Below, piece after piece: positions 9,401 through 20,060 of a DNA stretch of 64,000 bases. A model generated the notes under the pieces. That model had not been told where the DNA came from. It saw only the letters and a program-made list of their open reading frames with translations, and made no database searches. This stretch comes from Tupaia tana. Lineage: Eukaryota > Chordata > Mammalia > Scandentia > Tupaiidae. The stretch is taken from assembly GCA_026018925.1 (NCBI GenBank), contig JAKSZU010000018.1:28520452-28584451 (forward strand). The letters run 5' to 3'. Both the position numbers and the translations under genes were made by a program. Every line of letters begins with the position of its first letter. The first letter of the stretch is position 1.

Positions 9401-10448
9401 GGCCCCGACAGGAAAGAGGAGGCAGGGTCTCGAGGACTGGCCTTCTTGGGTCTGGGCTCGGGGGACCACTGTCTAGACCTGTCTCACCAGCAGGGAGTGA
9501 CAGGGTAGAGTTGACCTGTGGGCAGAGGCCCCACCCTGGGAGCCACGAGCCACGCTTCTGCGGGGCCTATTTCTCTGTGGCCCACCAGGTGGGCCCAGGC
9601 CTGCCACAGCCTCCCACATCCCAGGCCGGTCCCCCCTTGGGGCCTGTGAAACCCAGGGATGCTTCCTGCTCACTTTTCACATCTTCTCCTTTACTCCTCA
9701 AGTGGATCTAAGCCATAAAAGAGGACTCTGAGGCCAGGAAAGAGAAATGTCTCGCCCAAGGTCAAGCCAGGGTGGGCAGGGCGGGCCTTGCCCGGTGCCA
9801 GTCTGGAGGCTGGGGCTATGCATGTACTAAAGGCTGCACTTTCTAAGAGGGCAAGTTCCACCCTGGAGATGGAGCTGGTGGGTGCTCACGCTGCCGGTCC
9901 CTGCTGGGGATGTCCCTACCGCATTCCCCACCTCTCATTTCACATTCTAGCAGCTCTGGAGGGCAGGGTGGGGGCAGGGGGATGCACAGAGAGAGCTGCA
10001 ATGCGCTTCCTGCCGCTAAGGGCCTTAGGGCCGTTCTGGGGCGGGTCAGCCCCCCACCCAGCATGGCAGAAGTCTTCCAAACCCAAGCCTCTATCAGCAC
10101 GCGTGAGGAGGTGCCCGCCTTCCCTGTAAGGAAGTCCTGTCTGTCCCCTCCCCGTCCTGATGTGGCTGCCCCGTCCCCATCCCCCAGGCACTGCCAAGCA
10201 GCCTCGCCCTACTAAGACTCAGCTCTCTGGGACCATGGGCCAGGTTGTCCAGTGACCTTGGCTGAACCCTGAGACCTCCTTTGCACCTCCCTGACTCTTG
10301 GCTCTCCCAGACCCAGCTCAGCCTGACAGAGGCCGAGTGTCACTGTTCTCGTTCTTGGGGTGCTACACACAGAGACACTTCAGGGGTTGCAGCCCAAGGT
10401 GCTCTGAACTCCCAACCCTCAGGACTGAGGGCTACCATTGGCTCCCGG

Positions 10449-10456
10449 TGACGTCA
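10449..10456. promoter_or_regulatory. Perfect CRE palindrome
   Basis: TGACGTCA lies about 1.05 kb into the intron downstream of the internal first exon. A half-site TGACGTCC follows at about 10515. Function is inferred from the motif only. Confidence 0.35.
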
Positions 10457-11481
10457 GACCCTGGCCCCTGCTTCCAGGTGGGCACCAGCAATGCGCAGCA
10501 AGGGAGGGGGCTCTGACGTCCCCCTTCAGCCAGTACGTGTCCCCTCGCCCATGACCTTGAAGTCTGGGAGGTGGGGTGGGGGAGGGCTCTGAGCGGGCCG
10601 GGCGCACGCAGGAGATGGCGGTGGCGCGGCTCTTTCTGTCAACCGCATCAATAATTCAGCACACAGGGTTTGCATGGGTGGGTGGGCACTGATGTGCGGA
10701 ACCCACAGCCTTCAGACGGGGCGGGGCGGATGCACCATGCAGGGTAGGCCTGCCTGCATCTCTCCCTCCTCGAGCCAGAAGGCAGGGGACCTGGGGACCT
10801 GCTGTCCAGGGGGCAGGAGGAGGCACCCTGGCCTTACCCAGGAACCTCAACCCCCATGGACTCATGGCTCCAGTATTGTCTTCCCCCCTCTACAAAATAA
10901 AGCAAGACGACCCTTCCTCGTCCTCTCCCTGCAGGGACCCTTGCCGTCATGGCTGAGGCGGGGACCTGCCCACACCGCAGTGCCCCGGGGGCTGCATGAG
11001 CAAGCGGCTGCCTGCCTTTGCCATCACACTGTTGCACTGTCCAGACAACCACGACACCCCAACACACGGAGGGTGGGCACACCCTGCATACACAGACACC
11101 CCAGACTCACGAGGAACACGGTCTGGGGCTGGCACAGGACACCCGCTCGTCCCCTGCACTGAGGTGGCCCCAGCCGCCCAGGCAGACACCAGCAGAGGGC
11201 ACAGCCGACCAGACAGCTCCGCCAGTGCATCCATTTCCTGCAGAGAACTCACCCCTCCCTGCCCTTCCCCGCCGCCCCCCAGGCCCTGCTAGCCGCTGCC
11301 CCCAACCACTCCTGCCGACCGACCGGAGTCACCAGGGAGACCGGAGCTCGCTGGTCTCGATGATCCCAAGGCAGAGCTGCCACCAGACATGGGCAGAGGG
11401 ATGCTTCTTCCTCACTGCAGCGGGTGACAAGGATGCCCCATCTTCCCCGCCCGCTTCGCTGGCCCCCGAGCCCTCACTCAC

Positions 11482-11502
11482 CCCATCCCAGCACTCCGGC
11501 AT
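11482..11502 (-). CDS. NDRG4: NDRG4 alternative first coding exon (MPECWDG)
   Basis: The minus strand reads ATG CCG GAG TGC TGG GAT GGG then donor GTGAGTGAG. MPECWDG is the N-terminus of the 352-residue NDRG4 form (recalled). It ends at phase 0 and joins the EHDIET exon in frame. The start has A at -3 (AAGATGC). Just upstream are a TATA motif and CCAAT boxes, so this isoform has its own promoter; in family knowledge this short form is brain-enriched. Confidence 0.96.
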
Positions 11503-11551
11503 CTTGCTGAGGGAGGGAACCCGCCTCAGCCGGGAAGGGCAAACAAAAGCC

Positions 11552-11558
11552 TGAGTCA
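11552..11558. promoter_or_regulatory. AP-1 motif TGAGTCA
   Basis: A perfect AP-1 heptamer about 50 bp upstream of the MPECWDG start codon, inside the likely 5' UTR. Motif-only evidence. Confidence 0.35.
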
Positions 11559-11630
11559 CTCGGGTCCAGAGGGAGGGGCCCGCAGGAGTGAGAGACGGTC
11601 GGCTCTGCGCTGGGACGCCACTCCCGGGCC

Positions 11631-11637
11631 ATTTATA
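11631..11637 (-). promoter_or_regulatory. NDRG4: TATA box of the internal NDRG4 promoter
   Basis: The minus strand reads TATAAAT, about 130 bp upstream of the MPECWDG ATG. A start site about 25-30 bp downstream (near 11600-11607) would leave a 5' UTR of about 100 nt. Confidence 0.65.
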
Positions 11638-11723
11638 CGCAGGTTCTGGCCCTGCGCAGCCGGCCCCGCCTCCCCGCAGGGTTTCTGGGCAGCCACTTGC
11701 TCAGCCGGCGCCCCTGCTCCCAG

Positions 11724-11758
11724 ATTGGCTGTCGGGGGACAAACCTGGCTCCAATTGG
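11724..11758 (-). promoter_or_regulatory. NDRG4: Two CCAAT boxes upstream of the TATA box
   Basis: CCAAT occurs on the minus strand at 11724-11728 and 11754-11758, 30 bp apart and about 90-120 bp upstream of the TATA box, inside a GC-rich block. The spacing is typical for NF-Y sites. Confidence 0.55.
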
Positions 11759-13109
11759 CTCCCGAGGTCCTCGCTCATCCAGCCCTACTCCTGCTCCTCC
11801 CGCTCCACCGCACACCGTCCTGGATGGCCCCAGACCCTGCAGCTCCCCCGCACCCCACTCACGGCACCATCCAGCAGCTGCCATGGCACGCGCGGCCCTG
11901 TCAGGTCCACCAGGGCTTCTCAGACGGGCACACTGACGCGGGACAGACCTGCACTCTTGAGGATGCCCCCGACCGCAGAGCCCTTGACCCACAGCGAGCA
12001 GTACAAGGGTCTGAGAGGGCTCCAAGCACAGCCATCAGGAAGGCCTGGGTCACTTAACCTTGAGGGGACCCAGGAAGGCACTGCCAGACGTCTGAGCAGC
12101 CAGACCGACGCCTTGCTTCAGGGACTGCTTCTTCCTCACCCACCAGCACCTGTGCCCTAGGGCAGCTTCCACTCTGTCCATGGTCTTGCCCACACTGCTG
12201 ACAGCAGGGTTCTGGGACCCAGGGACCTGGGCAGATTGCAGGACCAGACCGGGCAGGGACACATACCAGCTCTGCCCTCTCCAGCCCTACACTGCTCCAA
12301 GGGGCTTAAGGCCACCTGGGAGAGAAGAGACAGCAGGCCACCCTCTTTCCTGCAGCCAGTCCCTACGGAGCCTGGTGCCCAGGGCTCTGAGGTGTGGGGT
12401 GCATGCCCCTCTCGGGCTTCATGCTTTGTCCTCCTGGGCAGCAGGCATCTGGGAGGGGGACGGGTCTGCGGCAGGCAGGTAGGCAAGCAGAGAAGGGGAG
12501 CCACGGGAGAGTAGAGGAGGGGAGGAAATAGGCCAGGGAGGGGAGCAGAGGAGGGAGCCAGGGGTGAGAAAAGGGAGCTACGGGAGTGGAGGGAGTGGAG
12601 GGAAGGAGCTGGGTGTCCGTGCCCCGTTCTGCCTCACTGAAGGAACGCGCTGCCCGCCCCAGCCTGCGCTGCAGCCCTGCGTGCTGGCCGGCTGCCCTAG
12701 GGAAAAGCAGTCAGCTCCCGTCCCTGGGTGCCCAGTGACCTGGTCAGCGCCTGCTGTGTGCTATTCCTGGCTGTGTCCTCTGCTTGGAGGCACCAACACT
12801 TTCCCTGTCCCACCTTTGACCTCTCACTACCCCTCTTAGACCTAGAGCAGAATCCTAGGCCATGTGCACCCCAGGGCAGCAGGGGTGTGAGAGGGGGTGT
12901 CCCCTGTAACCATGGTAACAGGTGAAGGCTGAGACAACTGTGGCAGGCTGCAGAGGCACAGCCCAGAGTCCTCCGATAGCCCTACCAAATCCTGCACCCA
13001 CTCCAACCTCTGCCCTGAATGGCCTCCCCCACCCTGGACCTGGGTGACAAGCTGACCTGTGACACTGCCCACCCTAAACCATAGCCCCCTTGTCTGCTCA
13101 GCTCACTGG

Positions 13110-13250
13110 CTATAAATCTCTAGACCTGAGTTCAAGTCCTGCCCCACTAGCTGATGACCTTGGGCAAGTCCTGCCCCACCAGCTGGTGACCTTGGGCAAG
13201 ATTTGCTAACCTCTCTACACCTCAGGCTCCTCAGCTGTAAAACAGGAATT
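13110..13250 (+). repeat. MIR with an internal tandem duplication
   Basis: The MIR core GACCTGAGTTCAAGTCCTGCC… is followed by two successive copies of CTGATGACCTTGGGCAAG / CTGGTGACCTTGGGCAAG, then CTCAGGCTCCTCAGCTGTAAAACAGG. Confidence 0.75.
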
Positions 13251-13447
13251 GTGCCCTCCTCCGGAAGCTTCCGTAAGAACGAGAGGGGAAAAGAAGACAG
13301 AAATCACTCCAGACCTAACCCCGCCCCAGCCCAGGCCCTGTCAGGGGAGAAATGGGACCATCTGTGCGCATCTCCAATTGCCGGCCACTTCCTTGGAGAA
13401 TGTGAGGCGGCCACACAAGGTCGGCTCAGGTTTCATGAGCCAAACCC

Positions 13448-13640
13448 CAGGGCCAGTCATAGTTCTGCCACTTCTTTACTGTGTGACCTTGGGCAAGTCA
13501 GTCGGCCTCTCTGAGCCTCCATTTCTGTCAATGAGAGAAACAGCAGTGTCCCCGACCACTCGGGTGGACCAAAGTCCATGGCGACTGGAGCCCTCATGTC
13601 ATCTCTGTAACTATGTAGGCCGTTGTAAGGATAATACAGA
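13448..13640 (+). repeat. MIR copy
   Basis: TTCTGCCACTTCTTTACTGTGTGACCTTGGGCAAGTCAG, then CTCTGAGCCTCCATTTCTGTC and TTGTAAGGATAATACAGAG follow the MIR order. Confidence 0.8.
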
Positions 13641-13779
13641 GAATATTCATGAACCTATGAGGGGGGATCAGGAAACCGAGAAACCGAGGGGTCAGGTGAT
13701 TTGCTCACTCGCCCAGGAAGCAGCGGAGGCCCTAGCACTTCCGCACTCTGGGCCTGGGACCACATTATTGGGGCGCAAA

Positions 13780-13935
13780 CATTTCTATTACAATGTCTCC
13801 CCCATGCCAGGCTCTGTGTGAGCACCTTACACATAAGCTTGTTTTATCTTCTTAATCCCCACTTACATATGAGGCACAGAGAGGGCTGGCAACCTGCCTG
13901 ACGTCACGCAGCTAGTGAGCACAGAACCGGAAACC
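13780..13935 (-). repeat. MIR copy (antisense) carrying a CRE
   Basis: CCATGCCAGGCTCTGTGTGAG…CTTAATCCCC…TATGAGGCACAGAGAGG…CAGCTAGTGAGCACAGAACC is reversed MIR. TGACGTCA at 13899-13906 sits where MIR normally has the TG(A/C)CC…GGTCA segment. Confidence 0.75.
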
Positions 13936-14347
13936 ACTCCCAGGCAGTCTGGCTCTTAGGGCCTCTTGTTCCACTCCGCCGACCCTGGGGCCTGTGGGCA
14001 CCATCACCTCACATTGGTGAGTGCAGCTGGGTATGACTCGGGGGTGCTGAGTGCCTGCCTCGCTGTACAACAGAACAGGCACTGAGAGCGACTCTGTGCC
14101 AGAGGTCACCTGGCCCATAAGCGGCAGGGCCAGGATCTGGACCTAAGTCTGTCTGACTCGGTCCCTCTGCCATGCTCCTCCTAGTGGCTGGGCCCACTGG
14201 GCCAGTGCCAGTCACTGTGAAATCGGGAATAAGATCCTTGCCAGGCGCTGGCCCAGATAATGGCCATCCTCAGGGCTGCTTTACTAAGAAAACAGAAACA
14301 AAGCTGCCTCCATGTGGTGTAACCAGAGTGGACAGGATGGTGCCTCT

Positions 14348-14600
14348 GTAAAAAGAGTTTGCTCCAGGGCACGTGTGCTCACTGGAGAGAGACAGAGAGA
14401 GAGAAAGAGAGAGAAAGCGAGAAATCACCCTCCAGTGGGATGGCCACACCGCAATCCCTTCTCCATTCTCCTCTCAGGATTTTAGGTGTAGTTCTCCTCT
14501 CATATACTCAGCATAGTTTCAGTCCTCCATGTCCACGACTTGAACCATGGTTGGCCATATGGGAATAAAGAGCCTTAACCACCACATCATCTGCTGGCTT
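14348..14600 (-). mobile_element. tSINE-A copy (antisense)
   Basis: AAAAAGAGTTTGCTCCAGGGCACG…GAGAAATCACCCTCCAGTGGGATGGCC…CATCTGCTGGC; moderately diverged. Confidence 0.8.
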
Positions 14601-14631
14601 TCCAAGTAAAAGAACTTAAGAACCAGGTCCC

Positions 14632-14887
14632 GGGAACAGCAGATGGTGTAACGGTTATGTCACTGGACTCCCATGTAGTCCACCATAGTTTGAGTCCTGG
14701 ACCCAGAGGCTTAAAACTCATGCTGGGCGCGTGTGTGCACGTGCCCAAAATCCCAAGAGGAGAATGGAGAAAAGACTGCAGTATGGCCATCGCCCCTGGG
14801 GAGTGATTTCTTGTTTCCTGTATCTCTGTCTCTCTGGCGAGCGCATGGACCCTATAGCAGAAATCTCTCTTTAAAAAAAAAAAAAAA
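14632..14887 (+). mobile_element. tSINE-A copy (sense)
   Basis: GGGAACAGCAGATGGTGTAACGG…CCCTATAGCAGAAATCTCTC and poly-A, flanked by AACCAGGTCCC at 14621-14631 and 14888-14898. Confidence 0.92.
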
Positions 14888-16274
14888 AACCAGGTCCCAT
14901 ACACTGGGCAGCTACCTGGGCATAGCGCAGTGAGTCGGGGCTCCTGCTCAAAGGGCTTAATGCAAGGGGGAGGTTTTACAGACTCAGCTGGGCTGGGGCC
15001 TCTTCCACGATCCCAGGATGTTCTTCCCTCCCTCCCCGCAGCAGGTCTGTACACATGTGCATGTGCGTGTGTGCACGTTGGGGGGTGGCTGTCACTGCCA
15101 CAGCCTCAGACCCCCATGTGGTGGCCCACAGTGTCAGGCCAGTGGGAGGGGCTGCCCTGGGGTTTTATTTATTTATCAGTCCCCTTCTCCAGGACGTTTG
15201 CCCACATGTTCCCGCTCCTCTTTGGAACGTGGAGGACAAAGAGAACCCCATAGTGTGTCTGCTCCGACCCTGCTGTCCCTTGCTCACAGCCCAGGCCCTC
15301 TCGGCCTCTCCTCGCCAGTCCCTCCACCAGGGCTCCATTCAGTCCCCACTGCAGACTCCCATCCTTCCTTCCCTGGCCCAGAGCCTTTGGGTTGGGAGAT
15401 GGTGCTCCTTGGGGACAGAAACATGTGCCCACTGGCTGCCCTGAAGCCTCCCTTCACGTCCTTGAAGTGGCGCGTGACCAAGGGACCAGAGCCCAGGCCA
15501 GTGGAGCTGCTGGCTCAGGGAGGAGCCGGCGGCAGCGCTACCTCCTGCGTCACCCCTGCGTCCAGAACACAAGGCTGGTGCTGTCATGTGGCTTGGAGAC
15601 CGACCCAAATGGAGGTCAAGCCCAGACAAGGGCAGTGGCCTGGGGGCTGGTTCCTTGCAGGAGGAAGGGTCTGACTTGGTGCGGCATGCACTGAGGGCGG
15701 AGGGTCTGCAGCCCAGGGAGGCTCCCCTGGTGCTGCTGGCGCTGACAGTCACCATGGGACTCGGACAGAAACAGCTGTGCAAGTGAGCAAGACCGGTATG
15801 TGGAGGAATAAAAACAAAGAGCGATTTCAGTTTCCACAGAGAGTCTGGAATCAAAGTAAAGAGGACATGGTTGTCCAGGCAACGGCTGCCATGGAAACCG
15901 GAGCTATTTTGGAGCATCAGCTTGGTTTTCATTGGAGGGAAATGCTGATTCAGATGACAGCATCCCTCATTCCCTCTCCTTCCTCACTCCCCTCCGGCCT
16001 CCCCTATTCTTCCCTGTCCTGTTCACAGAGGGTCAGACTACCTCCCAATGGAGCCATCTTCCCGTTGGGCGGAGGGTGGGCCAGGGGCCAAGGCGGGTAG
16101 AGCTGCTGAGAGCAGTGGTGGCAGTCCTGGAGGCTGTGAGATGCCAAGCCCGGGACGCTCCAGGCTGGGGGCACGTGGACAGTCTGGACCCTCCTCTAGG
16201 ACCTGGCTGGGAGGGGCAAGGCGCTGCCCAGCTGCCCATCCTCCCATATCTCGGGAGGCCAAGCCTTGACCTAC

Positions 16275-16319
16275 CTTCCAGTCTGTGTCCACAGTCAAGA
16301 GGAAGGTGTCGGAGTTCTC
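16275..16319 (-). CDS. NDRG4: NDRG4 coding exon, long isoforms (ENSDTFLLTVDTDWK)
   Basis: 45 bp, phase 0 both ends, acceptor CTTCCCAG, donor GTAGGTCAAG. It corresponds to the segment I recall in human as ESSDAFLLAADTDWK, so several residues differ here (N, T, TV). It splices to EHDIET and is used only by the long N-terminal forms. Confidence 0.93.
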
Positions 16320-16423
16320 CTGGGAAGGCAAACAGAGGGGTGGCAAGTTAGGCCCCAATGGGTCTGGGGGGCCACAGGCACTCTGCCTTGAGCAGGCTCA
16401 TTCCTGTTTCCCAGTCTGTCTTA

Positions 16424-16582
16424 TTTTTTTTTAATTATTTATTTAATTTTATTTATTATTACTATCATTTTAATTTGACCAGAGAGAGAGAGTGAGAAAG
16501 CAAGCAACCAGGCCCGGGACTCAAATAACAGTTGGCCATGTGGGAGTCCAGCACTTTAACCACCCCACCACCTGCTGGCCCC
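16424..16582 (-). mobile_element. tSINE-B copy (antisense), first of two
   Basis: T/A-rich start, TTTTAATTTGACCAGAGAGAG, AACCAGGCCCGGGACTC, end CCACCTGCTGGCCCC. Left target copy CAGTCTGTCTTA at 16412-16423. Confidence 0.9.
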
Positions 16583-16600
16583 TAATCTGTCTTCATTTTT

Positions 16601-16767
16601 TTTTTTTAAGAATTATTTATTTATTTAATTCCACTTATTATTATTAATTTAATTTGACCAGAGAAAGAGAGAGAGAGAAAGGAAGAAAGCAAGCCACCAG
16701 GTCCAGGACTCGAACCGCAGTTGGTCATGTGGGAATCTAGTACCTTAACCATCCCTGCTACCCCCTA
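16601..16767 (-). mobile_element. tSINE-B copy (antisense), second of two
   Basis: Same structure as its neighbour; bracketed by TAATCTGTCTTCATTTT (about 16583) and TAGTCTGTCTTCATTTT (about 16768). Confidence 0.9.
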
Positions 16768-16852
16768 GTCTGTCTTCATTTTAATAAAAGCGATCAAGGG
16801 CTTCCCAAGTGCCGAGCTTTGAAGCCTACGTTCTAGTTAATTAGTTATTCCT

Positions 16853-17056
16853 AAAAATAAAATGTATTTATTTCATAAGACAGAAAGACAAGCACCCCGA
16901 CTGGGCCCTGACGCTGTGACTCATCTCTAGTCTCAGCCAGCCAGGATGGCACACACATGAGCACCTGGTCTATCAGGGAGGTCCCAGGATGTGAACCCAG
17001 GACCTTTCTCGTATAAATCCAGTTGAATTACCACCATGCCGCCACCTGGCCACAGC
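16853..17056 (-). mobile_element. tSINE-D copy (antisense)
   Basis: AAAATGTATTTATTTCATAAGACAG start, CTCAGCCAGCCAGGATGGCAC, GTGAACCCAGGACCTTTC, end TGCCGCCACCTGGCC. The same order recurs at 24.5, 28.6, 47.3 and 61.7 kb. Confidence 0.7.
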
Positions 17057-18655
17057 TTATTTCAAATGTGAAGATTTCCATTTCGTGAGTGAGCAGGGTG
17101 AAGTTCAGAGAGGCCATGTCATCGGGCTAGGCAGTGATGCACCCTCTGAGTTGCTGTTGGTCACTTTCCCCTTCCTTGTGTCTCCTTAGAAAGTTTCTTT
17201 GGTCACCCACTTTAGGGATGGGGAAGCTGAGGACACAGCAAGGGATCAGAAGGGGGCTTTTCTAACCCATGCAAAGGCACAGTCAAGGTGGCCAGAGGTG
17301 GCGCTGGCTGCTCCCACCCTCCAGCCCCACTGTCTCTGAGCGCTCACACCACCAGGGCTCATTTTACCTCGACCCATTGCATGTGACTGCTTGGTGCTCA
17401 ACCCCCCACAGGGCTCCCGGGTGAGGGCAGGACCACAACCACCCCATGCACTCCCAGCATAAAGCCTGGCATGGCAAACAGCGCGGCATGAACAATCCGA
17501 CTTCACGGATTTGAGGAACGAGGCTTGGACGGCATCCAGGGACTGCAAAGGTGGAAAGAGGGGGAGTGGGGACTTGAATCCCATGAGTCTCACTCGCCAG
17601 GCTCTCTCTGACACCAAGCAGCCCTCAGACACTGAGGGTCGGGCCTGGCTCTGGCTGTGTGACTCGCCCTCTCCGGGTCCCCATGTTCCCATCTGTATGA
17701 CAAGGCAGATCACGTGGCTCTGACTCAGACCACTTGCAGGCCTGGGGAAGAAAACTTCTTGGGGGGCGTCAGCACAGGTCCGGGAAAGCAGAGCTGGGGC
17801 CCTGCCCCGCCTGCCGCAGTGGCTGTCTGGAAACTCTCTGCTCCCCTCTGCTGGGCTGTGCACTGCGGGCAGGCTGTCCAGCCTCCCAGCCTTGTCTGCG
17901 AGGACCGAGGACAACTGTGTTAGCCACTGCTGTCCTCACCCTGCACTGGCCTGGACCCCCTACAGATGCTCCAGAGCCTCTAAGATCTTGCATGAGGAGG
18001 GCTGGGGATGTGGGAGTGTTAGGCTGAGACCTTAAGAGAGCTATTATCTCAGAGAAGGAGGGAGGAGGAGGTTTGTTAAAAACAAAATCTGACACGAGGA
18101 TGAGGCAGATAATGGCAGGGTGTGCTGTGTGCTCCCAGGGTGCCGGGGCCCTAGGCGTTGAGGTGTGGGAGGCGCAGGACAAAGAAACCAAGGAATAGAG
18201 AGAATAGCACAGGCACTCAGGGGAGAGGCCTGGCTGGGAGGAGGTGGCAAGGCCAGGAGTGACCAGTGTGTGGGGCCGAAGTGGGGGGCACAGGCACTGC
18301 GTGGGGTGAGCGGTAATCCATGCACGGAGTGCTGGACACAACAGGCACCTGGACTCCCAAGCAAGCAAGTCTGCAGTGCAGGAGGATGCAGGTCACCATG
18401 TGGAAACGATGACTCACTGGGCTCCAGGAGTTTGCACCTGGCAAGTTACAGACTTAAAAAGTGAAAAGGTGGACCCCATGGCATGCAGCAGCAAAATGCA
18501 ATGCTCCTTGAGGCTGACTCACATGGGAAGCCTCCAGGTTCCTGTCCAGAGCCCTCCTCCAACCCCCCCCCCCCGCCCCGGCATGGGTGGGGCTAGGAGG
18601 CTGGATCATAGCATCAAGACCCTGTGGGCGATGCTGTCTCTCTGTCTACCTCTCA

Positions 18656-18882
18656 CACTCATGGACTTCCATATGGTGGACCACGGTTCAATTCCTGGAT
18701 TCGGCAGCTTGAAACTCACACTGGGCGCATGTGCGTGTATGCCAAAATTCCAGGAGAATGCAAAAGGAAGGGATTATGGCATGGCCATCCCCCCAGGGGG
18801 TGATTTCTCACTTTCCCTTCCACTCTCTCGGTCTCTCTGGTGAGTGCACGCACTCTATGACAAAACCTAAAAAAAAAAAAAA
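18656..18882 (+). mobile_element. tSINE-A copy, 5' truncated (sense)
   Basis: Starts in the middle of the head (CATGGACTTCCATATGG), keeps box B-like GGTTCAATTCC, CCCCCCAGGGGGTGATTTCTCAC and a poly-A end. Confidence 0.85.
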
Positions 18883-19025
18883 GCAATTCTCTGTGAGACC
18901 CACCCCTGGGAAGGTTCCAGGTTCACATTCAAAGACCACCCTGAGCATGCTGGGAGCACACATGCCCACCATCCGGGGTTGGCTGAGGCTGTGGGGTAGG
19001 CCACTGTATCAAAATCCTGAAAGGT

Positions 19026-19132
19026 GGGCCGGCAGGTGGCATGGTGGTTAAGGCGCTGGACTCCCACATGACTGACTGCGGTTCAAGTCCCAGACCTGGC
19101 AGCTTACTCTCTCACTTTCCCTCTGTAACAGA
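19026..19132 (+). mobile_element. tSINE-B copy (sense)
   Basis: GGGCCGGCAGGTGGCATGGTGG…GGCAGCTTACTCTCTCAC; its A tail passes directly into the microsatellite at 19133. Confidence 0.9.
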
Positions 19133-19137
19133 AAAAA

Positions 19138-19176
<39 letters not shown>

Positions 19177-19230
19177 GAAGGAAGGAAGGAAGGAAGGAAG
19201 GAAGGAAGGAAGGAAGGAAGGAAGGAAGGA
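19133..19230 (+). repeat. Compound microsatellite (AAAG)n(AAGG)n
   Basis: About ten AAAG units change cleanly to about fourteen AAGG units. The array starts at the poly-A of a SINE. Confidence 0.97.
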
Positions 19231-19689
19231 GAGAAGTATCCATGGGAGACTGAAATGCAGACCCTCATGCAGGGGGGGACGCTGTGGTGGCACACTGCTC
19301 CTAGAGACAGGTGGAAGACGGACACCGCCACAGCAGGAAGACGGCAGGGGCTGCTCTCTGACACAGGAGCGAGGGGCAGCAAGGGGCTGGGCCAGGCTGG
19401 GCAGCAACAGGGTCCCCAGCTGGGGTAGGGGTGGGAGACGGGTATGGGAGGTGTTGGGCCACGATGCCCTCAGCATTCTGGGATGTGCCAGAGGGCTGGA
19501 TCAGGGCCACAGACACACGCCAAACTGGCAGGCAGCACCCGTAACGTGCGTACTTCAGCACTTGGGATGGGATGCCAGGGTCCCCGAGGGCCTTCATCCA
19601 CCCCAGCCCTCACGGGAGGTCTCCGCTCGTGCCTCAAGACTTCCTTCTTCTGAGCGGTCTCACGAGCTGTGGTCTCTCCCCAGCCCTAG

Positions 19690-20060
19690 ACTTCACTGAG
19701 CCTGCGAGGTACGAGGGACTGTGCTGGGTGCTGGGGAGACCCGGGCCACAGAACACCTGTCTTCTACTTCTGGCAGTGGCAAGTGTTAGGGCCAGGGCCA
19801 GAGCACTGGGGTGTCAGTATTAGGCTCAAGGTCAGAGAACACGTCTCTGAGGAGCTGGCCTTTAACAGAGGTCTGAATAAAGGGGGCAATCAGCCCTGCA
19901 AATTTCTGGGCTAGCACATCCCAGACAGAGAGAGAACAGCGGGGAAAACAAACAACACCTTCAAGAAGGCTGGAGAGAGTGAGGGGTGGGGAACGGGTGC
20001 AGGAAACCCTGGACCCCAGGGAGGACTGCAGCTGTAACTCTAGTGAGATGGTAACCACTG
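19690..20060 (-). repeat. L2-like ancient repeat
   Basis: GGACTGTGCTGGGTGCTGGGGAGAC…CTGAGGAGCTGGCCTTTAACAGAGG…CACATCCCAGACAGAG follows the order of the old mammalian repeat also seen at 34.0-35.1 kb. Confidence 0.55.

Larger units (their letters stand above)
7814..11481 (-). other. NDRG4: NDRG4 intron downstream of the MPECWDG exon
   Basis: It contains one tSINE-A and one tSINE-B (8141-8723), MIR fragments and, from about 8.7 kb, a long GC-rich SINE-free stretch that runs into the internal promoter. Confidence 0.85.
11503..16274 (-). other. NDRG4: NDRG4 internal promoter and intron
   Basis: From 11503 to about 14.3 kb the DNA is GC-rich, with only old MIR pieces and no tRNA-derived SINE. 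14348-14887 holds two SINEs head to head. No other gene is recognised; long open frames here follow GC content. Confidence 0.8.

Noticed and set aside
15018-15674. 218-codon plus-strand open frame
   Set aside because: Overlaps open frames in other phases, contains no recognisable motif, and follows base composition.
16412-16784. Direct repeats with regular spacing, CRISPR-like at first sight
   Set aside because: The spacers are two related SINEs and the repeats are target-site duplications in a mammalian intron.
17246-17914. 222-codon minus-strand open frame
   Set aside because: No family or domain recognised, low-complexity residue mix, and it lies in an NDRG4 intron without exon-like splice structure.
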